Shown: positions 58,091 through 64,000 of the stretch, one piece after another
How the letters are laid out: each line of letters begins with the position of its first letter
Position numbering within the stretch: the stretch's first letter is position 1
Assembly: GCA_963971305.1 (NCBI GenBank)
Contig: OZ020306.1
Coordinates: 58,130,686-58,194,685, forward strand
Source: Arcuatula senhousia
Taxonomy: Eukaryota; Mollusca; Bivalvia; Mytilida; Mytilidae
DNA length: 64,000 nucleotides
Direction of reading: 5' to 3'
Program-made: the position numbers and the translations under genes
The notes under the pieces: model-generated
What the model was told of the DNA's origin: nothing
Seen by the model: only the letters and a program-made list of their open reading frames with translations
Databases searched by the model: none

Positions 58091-58429
58091 TTTACTTATT
58101 TAAACAAAATGATCATGTTTGTTATTATCTTGTTAGATACCAATTCCATTCAGTGTCGTAATATGCCGTTAAGATATCTGATTATTTTATTTTATTTTTT
58201 TATATTGATCTTTAATATCAGTTCAGTAGAAATTGGTTAGGCGCACAATAGTTATCTATGAAATCAAGCTAGCTTAAGTACTTTGGGATTCAAATTTTTA
58301 AAGCTTTTAAAATAAGAGATTTACAATATGACGAATCATTGCAACATTCAAATTAATCATATGATAATGCTAATATCAAGGTTCGATATGGTTAAATAGG
58401 GTGAATATTGTGCTACCATTGAAGAAAAG
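58091..58429. other. AT-rich spacer
   Basis: No recognisable feature. The frame ending at 58240 starts inside element G and is not a gene. Confidence 0.5.
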
Positions 58430-58600
58430 CTGTTTTTGGAAGAATTTAAGGCTTTGCGCCCCTTTTTCCCTAATTATGTAATTAGGGGCCAAATGGGGCC
58501 AAAATTGAAACTTTTTTATTTGTGGTCTGATTTTTAAAATTGATTTTGGATGTTTGTTCTTTTCAAATAGCAGATGCAAAATTGAGAATTTAGGAGAAAC
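58430..58600 (+). mobile_element. Isolated core unit of family G
   Basis: A single 3'-type unit: 'gtaattaggggccaaatggg', 'acttttttatttgtggtctg', 'tcaaatagcagatgcaaaat'. There is no hairpin on either side, so it is a fragment 340 bp beyond the intact element. Confidence 0.75.
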
Positions 58601-59724
58601 GCTATTCTAGCACTGTAAGTATGTTTTTATAACCTTTAGCATCACTTTGTCAAATAAAAAATATGATTTTCAAATCTATATCACACCAGAAAACAGTCAA
58701 CTCATATGATTACATTATAGCATGTTATATCCATCAAACTTGACAAACTTAATTCGTCTCATATCGCTCTCGTCCCTGCACTCTTTTAATTCACAACAAT
58801 CAATGAAAATTTGAGATTTGCTGAAAATCTACGCAAAAAAATTTAATTTCGGAGAAAAGGGGTGTCCACCACCCTGGATCCGCCACTGATCTTGTTGCTG
58901 GTCCAATCACATCAGTGATGTGCCACATTTCATAAATCTTGTCATGATTGCATTATGGTATGTTATACCCAAGTCTGTCAGTCAGTCGTGTCTACTGTGC
59001 ATGAGTGTAAATGTACAAGAATACTCTATAGACTGATTACAGAGAGCTGGATAGAAACTAGCTAAATAAAATGATTGACAGTTTACAGTGCACTGAGAAG
59101 GTCATTAAATTCCTATGATATCCTACAGTGGAATGTCAGCAGAGCGTGATTCACTATGATAACAAACAGATGTTAAAATTTATTTCACTAAATGGATAAA
59201 TTAAAGAATTACATATCAATACAATAAGCAGATTTTATCTACAAGATATATGCATTGATTTATAGAATGTGCTATAAAAATAACAATAGACTAAGAAAAC
59301 ACAAAATTTACAATAATGAAATCAATAATAAACCTGTTTCTCATTTATCTTCTATATTTTGTTTAATTTAGCTAAATTATTAGAGATATTCATATACATG
59401 TACTAGAAAGAGGTTAAGCTTTATCTATATTTCTATTTTCTTAAAAACTTAAATAAATAATAACTTCTTATAACATGTAGCACCAAGATAAAAGTTTTTG
59501 TAAGTCTAAGAAAAAATGCTATTTAGTATACTGAAAAATAAACATTTTTTTTTCCAGATACATACTTTGAATGCATACATTCTACCACATTACATTTGAA
59601 GTACTAATTTACTAATTATGCACCTTATTTCAATTGAGCTATGTACTGGAACAGTATGATTTGTAATTGTTAATTTGTTTTATTTCAATTTTCATCGAAA
59701 GTAAAATTTCCATTTTCCATTTTT
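58601..59724. other. AT-rich spacer, no gene recognised
   Basis: Over 1.1 kb of AT-rich DNA with no long frame. A short GC-richer patch, 'ccaccctggatccgccactg' (58869-58888), looks like repeat debris. Confidence 0.5.
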
Positions 59725-61197
59725 AGCTCACCTGGACCAAAGGTCCATGTGAGCTTTTACTATCACTTTGCGTCCGTCGTCGTCGTCGTCGTCCGTTAAC
59801 AATTTTTCAAAAATCTTCTCCTCTGAAACTACTGAACAGAATTTACTGAACTTGGTATTAATGATCTTTAGGGTGTCCTGCACCAAACTTGTGTTTGGAT
59901 TTTTGATCCGTCAAAAAACATGGCCGCTGTTACTAAAAATAGACCAGGGGGTCAGACTACTGTTTTTGGCTTGTAAATCATAAAGTATAAGAGATAGATG
60001 AAATATGATGCCACGCTACTGCTTCAGCATCAAAAGCTCTACAAAAGTCTCCATTGGGTCGAAGTTGTCAGATGAACCCTTATAGGAGTTACTGCCCCTT
60101 AAACGTGAAAAATAGCATTTTTTCATGTTTTGGCTTCTAAAATGAAAATTATTACAGATAGAGAAAAGTTGTTGCTTGCTTAAATGTTCAGCTCATTTAG
60201 CTCTACAAAAGTGTCCATAGAGTCGAAGTTGTCAGATGACCCCTTATAGGGGTTACAGCCCCTTAAAGGCGTAAAATAGTGTTTTTGGCCTGTAGAATGA
60301 AAACTATTGCAGATAGAGAAAATCTGTTGCTTGCTTAAATGTTCAGCTCATTGAGCACTACGAAAGCCTTCATAGGGTCAAAGTTGTCAGATGACTCCTT
60401 ATAGGGGTTACAGCCCCTAAAAGGCAAAAAATAGTGTTTTGTCCTATAGAATGAAAACTATTGCAGATAGAGAAAATCTGTTGCTTGCTTAAATGTTCAG
60501 CTCATTGAGCACTACGAAAGCCTTCATAGGGTCAAAGTTGTAAGATGACCCCTTATAGGGGTTACAGCCCCTTAAAGGCAAAAAATAGTGTTTTTGTCCT
60601 ATAGAATGAAAACTATTGCAGATAGAGAAAAGCTGTTGCTTGCTTCAATGTTCAGCTCATTTAGCTCTACAAAAGTATTCATAGGGTCACAGTTGTCAGA
60701 TGACCCCTTATAAGGATAACAGCCCCTTAAAGGCATAAAATAGTGTTTTTGCCTATAGAATGAAAACTATTGCAGATAGAGAAAAGCTGTTGATTGCTTA
60801 CATGTTCAACTCATTGAGTTCTACAAAAGTCTTCATAGGGTCGAAGTTGTCAGATGACCCCATATAGGGGTTACAGCCCCTGAAAGGCAAAAAATATTGT
60901 TTTTTGCCTATAGAATTTAAACTATTGCAGATAGAGAAAAGCTGTTGCTTGCTTAAATGTTCAGCTTATTTAGCTCTACAAATGTGTTCATAGGGTCGAA
61001 GTTGTCAGATGACCACTTTCAGGGGTTATTGCCCTTTAAAGGTGAAAATAGTGTTTTTGTCCTATAGAATGAAAACTATTGCAGATAGAGAAAAGCTTTT
61101 TCCTGCTTAAACATTCAGATCATTTAGCTATACAAAAGTCTTCATAGGGTTGACATCAAGACCAGGTGAGCGATTCAGGCTCCAGGGAGCCTCTTTT
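59725..61197 (+). mobile_element. Core-repeat hairpin element, family C, copy 2
   Basis: 5' hairpin agctcacctggacc aaa ggtccatgtgagct (59725-59755, one mismatch), CGTCGTCGTCGTC, 'gttaacaatttttcaaaaat', the conserved block, then about seven core units (points 60063, 60227, 60382, 60536, 60691, 60845, 61000; 154-164 bp). The 3' end has 'ccaggtgagcgattcaggct', the palindrome aggctcc ag ggagcct (61177-61192) and 'cttt'. It abuts element D. Core units are more alike within this element than to copy 1 (they carry 'ttacagccccttaaagg'). Confidence 0.88.
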
Positions 61198-61198
61198 T

Positions 61199-62690
61199 TA
61201 TACCCCCCACTTCAAAAGTGGGGGGTATATAGTGATAGGGGTGTCCGTCCGTCCTTCCGTCCGTCCTTCCGTCCGTCCTTCCGTTACACTTCAGGGTACC
61301 CATCTCTTATCCGCAACTCCTCCTAAACCCCTTGGTGGATTTTCATGAAACTTACACACAATCTTTGTGACATAATGTAGATGTGCACCTACTATTTTAG
61401 AATTTGATCAGAATGATTTTTGGGGTTTCCCGTAGCAAAACATGGACTTAGCCATTCGACTACATGGGGGTACCCATCTCTTATCCGCAACTCCTCCTAA
61501 ACCCCTTGGTGGATTTTCATGAAACTTACACACAATCTGTGTGACATAATGTAGATGTGCACCTACTATTTTAAAATTTGATCAGAATGATTTTTGGGGT
61601 TTCCCATAGCAAAACATGGACTTAGCCATTCGGCTACATGGGGGTACCCATCTCTTATCCACATCTCCTCCTAAACCCCTTGATGGATTTTCATGAAACT
61701 TACACACAATCTTTGTGACATAATGTAGATGTGCACCTACTATTTTAAAATTTGATCAGAACGATTTTGGGGTTTCCCAAAGCAAAACATGGACTTAGCC
61801 ATTCGGCTACATTGGGGTACCCATCTCTTATCCGCAACTCCTCCTAAACCCCTTGATGGATTTTCATGAATCTTACACACAATCTTTGTGACATAATGTA
61901 GATGCGCACCTACTATTTTAAAATTTGATCAGAATGATTTTTGGGGTTTCCAATAGGAAAACATGGACTTAGCCATTCGACTACATGGGGGTACCCATCT
62001 CTTATCCGCAACTCCTCCTAAACCCCTTGATGGATTTTCATGAAACTTACACACAATCTTTGTGACATAATGTAGATGCGCACCTACTATATTAAAATTT
62101 GATCAGAATGATTTTTGGGGTTTCCCATAGCAAAACATGGACTTAGCCATTCGACTACATGGGGGTACCCATCTCTTATCCGCAACTCCTCCTAAACCCC
62201 TTGATGGATTTTCGTGAAACTTACACACAATCTTTGTGACATATTGTAGATGTGCACCTACTATTTTAAAATTTGATCAGAAAGATTTTTAGGGTTTCCC
62301 ATAGCAAAACATGGACTTAGCCATTCGGCTACATGGGGGGTACCCATCTCTTATCCACAACTCCTCCTAAACCCCTTGATGGATTTTCATGAAACTTTTA
62401 CACAATCTTTGTAACATAATATAGATGTGCACCTACTATATGAAAGTTTGATCAGAATGATTTTGGGGGTTCCCATAGCAATACATGGACTCAGCCATTC
62501 GACTACATGGGGGTGCCCATCTCTTATCCGCAACTCCTCCTAAACCCCTTGATGGATTTTCATGAAACTTACACACAATCTTTATGACATAATGTAGATG
62601 TGCATCTCTTATTTTAAAATTTTATCTGATTATTTTTTTAGGGGGGGTGGGGGGTATTTATTTGTGAGCTGCGGCTCACAGTTTTTCTAG
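61199..62690 (+). mobile_element. Core-repeat hairpin element, family D
   Basis: Perfect 5' hairpin tataccccccactt (61199-61212), loop CAA, aagtggggggtata (61216-61229). Then a CCGTCCGTCCTT microsatellite (61245-61285) and eight core units of 173-175 bp starting 'gtacccatctcttatcc' (61296, 61470, 61644, 61817, 61991, 62165, 62340, 62513). The 3' side has 'ggggggtatt', an inverted echo of the 5' arm, then the hairpin TGTGAGC tgcg GCTCACA (62663-62680) and 'gtttttctag' ending at 62690. The frame near its start is a chance ORF over the microsatellite. Confidence 0.9.
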
Positions 62691-62848
62691 TTTTTTCTAT
62701 TTTTTCTAAATTTTGCACGTATTAAGCCCAATAACTTGAAAACTAACCAAGTTATTTCAGAAATTTAAATCGCATATGGTTAAGCACAATAATATCTACA
62801 AAATATATGTATCTGTGTACTTCAGGTGAGCGATTCAGGCTCCCGGGA
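62691..62848 (+). repeat. Spacer ending in an isolated family C 3' terminus
   Basis: 62825-62848 reads 'aggtgagcgattcaggctcc' plus 'cggga', the 3' end of family C, here without core units and cut off before its palindrome is complete by the following SINE. The 130 bp before it show nothing recognised. Confidence 0.65.
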
Positions 62849-63239
62849 GGTGGGTGAATGGGGCAGCCATGACATCGAGAGATGCGGGGTCGTCAGGCGA
62901 TAATGCGGGGTCGTCAGGCGATAATGCGGGAATCTGACCGAAATCCATAATGGTGCCTCGTGTTGGGAAAAATGTCACGTTCCTCGCACGTTTAAGAACC
63001 CTGCTGCAGGTCTCGGTAAGAGTAGGACCCGTAGGATCCCCATGCAGGAGGCAAAATTTCCGTCCCTTCCCATCACTCCTTTTTCCAGTGGCAGTCAAAA
63101 CTCTCCTACCCGATTGGCCTTGTGTCCCCATTTCCTCCACTTTATCATTTCATGTTCATTGTATCGCCACTTTCATGTTCATCTCCTGGATGTTGCCGAG
63201 GTCGCGCTGCTTGGGAGTAAAGCAGTAACTAACTAACTA
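62849..63239 (+). mobile_element. SINE-like retroposon B, copy 3 (5'-truncated, + orientation)
   Basis: It starts at 'ggtgggtgaatggggcag' and runs to 'gcttgggagtaaagcagtaa' and (CTAA)n. Within it a 24-bp segment starting 'gatgcggggtcgtcaggcga' is tandemly duplicated (about 62880-62930), a private change of this copy. No clear target duplication. Confidence 0.88.
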
Positions 63240-63243
63240 AGTT

Positions 63244-63407
63244 CCGTTTTTAAATTCTAAATTGTTTAAAACACCAGGTTTCTTTCCTTGTAATGCACAT
63301 TATCGATATCCTAGGTGCTGGATTTGGCTTCCTTTTTCGAACGTTTTGGTTTTGAGTACTTTTCGTTTTCAACAGTTTTTGAATTTGAACTTCCAATGTT
63401 TTGATTG
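63244..63407 (+). repeat. Dispersed ~160-bp repeat R, copy 2
   Basis: Second copy of 35685-35847, same orientation. It begins four bases after the SINE tail, so the SINE may have inserted at or near the edge of R. Confidence 0.75.
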
Positions 63408-64000
63408 GAACTGAACTGTCAGGGGAACAACCAGACCCCACAGATATCATGTAAATGAGAGGTCTGTCCGATATTCCATAGAATTCAATGTGAACCAGTA
63501 GGGAAGTCGACCAACAGTCCCAAGTTTTCCATCATCGAGAGAGTAGACGTCCATAAAACAAAAATAAATCCAAACTAATAGCAAATATGCATAATCCTGT
63601 GTTAAAATCCATCAATTTAACAGAAATTAAAAGCACAATTTCGAGTCCAAAACATTTTAAAATAAAATTTGGGAGCCAAATGAACACGTCCACTCTGCAT
63701 TCATTACAGACCTTGAACAAAATGTACATTTCAAATTTGCGCTTCTTATAACCCTTATTTGATTTATGTGAGGACATTCTAATTTATCTGAATGAAATGT
63801 CATACGGTAACGCCGGAATATTATTAAGTATTTGTAAATTTAAAATTGCTAGAACCCGTTTACGAACGACTTACTATTGATGTACGAGGGGGCCACGAAT
63901 GCTTTAGGTTACACCCTTATGAGCAGCCTTTTCTTCTTAGTTACTCGGCACTTACGAACGCCCTTAGATCATTTTCTTGTTACCAGCCCCAGATCTATAG
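63408..64000. other. Spacer at window end, no gene recognised
   Basis: AT-rich, then slightly GC-richer after 63840. An 81-codon minus-strand frame (63532-63777) is hydrophobic and Lys/Ile/Phe-rich, as AT-rich noise often is, and is not called. Confidence 0.45.

Noticed and set aside
56759..58579. Repetitive Phe/Asn/Lys-rich frames such as KNFKIGPQIKKF
   Set aside because: These are translations of family G core units in several frames and both strands, not a protein repeat.
61166..61348. A frame with VRPSVRPSVRPSV repeats
   Set aside because: It is the translated CCGTCCGTCCTT microsatellite at the 5' end of element D.
28785..63236. Many 60-120-codon frames inside the SINE-like copies, with recurrent translations such as SLCGLSTDPTSESQDP
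   Set aside because: The same peptide appears wherever the SINE lies because the DNA is repeated. Frames exist on both strands and there is no start context or splice support.
63532..63777. Hydrophobic 81-codon minus frame as a membrane protein
   Set aside because: Composition is what AT-rich DNA gives by chance. There is no splice or start evidence and no neighbouring gene.
1..64000. tRNA, rRNA or snRNA genes
   Set aside because: I looked for cloverleaf-like A and B boxes and conserved rRNA strings and found none. SINE heads lack a convincing tRNA-like fold by eye.

Overview
This is eukaryotic, intron- and transposon-rich DNA, most likely from a mollusc and probably a bivalve. The evidence is: no operons or dense ORFs; TTAGGG-type satellite DNA; several copies of long SINE-like retroposons with (ACTC)n or (TAAC)n tails; and hairpin-ended, core-repeat elements of a kind I associate with mollusc genomes. 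I cannot name the species. No complete functional protein-coding gene is visible.

Layout. (1) 1-28475 is one continuous satellite array. A ~213-bp monomer is built from ~25-35-bp blocks, most containing TTAGGG. Monomers are organised in higher-order repeats (mainly 14-mers of ~2.98 kb, plus 12-mer and 7-mer variants and a tandem 2562-bp duplication). The G-rich strand is always the + strand. (2) 28476-34100 holds SINE-like elements, an 894-bp non-autonomous hAT element with an 8-bp target duplication, two phase-compatible candidate exons (31198-31787) and a decayed coding remnant. (3) 34140-34745 is a diverged, inverted relic of the same satellite that flips orientation at about 34671. (4) 35000-39300 holds a candidate terminal exon, a TA-flanked MITE, a LINE reverse-transcriptase relic and a hAT transposase pseudogene split by a SINE with a perfect 13-bp target duplication. 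(5) 39500-43950 holds an inverted core-repeat element, a local duplication and a long-TIR element. (6) 44025-45945 is a truncated, frameshifted BEL/Pao-type gag-protease (minus strand). (7) 46350-50425 holds more SINE copies, a decayed minus-strand ORF and a GGTACACG repeat. (8) 51150-62690 is a cluster of at least five families of hairpin-ended elements with 146-182-bp internal core repeats, some nested, around a three-exon candidate gene with broken frame (54845-56543). (9) 62823-64000 ends with another SINE and a dispersed repeat also present at 35685.

The window reads as a satellite-to-transposon transition, possibly subtelomeric or interstitial. The elements interact as hosts and invaders. 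SINE copies carry clear long target duplications and 5' truncations, which implies LINE-driven target-primed insertion. The core-repeat elements share one architecture: a terminal hairpin with 10-14-bp arms, a short pyrimidine/CGTC-rich microsatellite, tandem core units, a 3' copy of the hairpin arm, and in several families a 3' hairpin followed by CTAG. That suggests non-autonomous rolling-circle (Helitron/Helentron-like) transposons.
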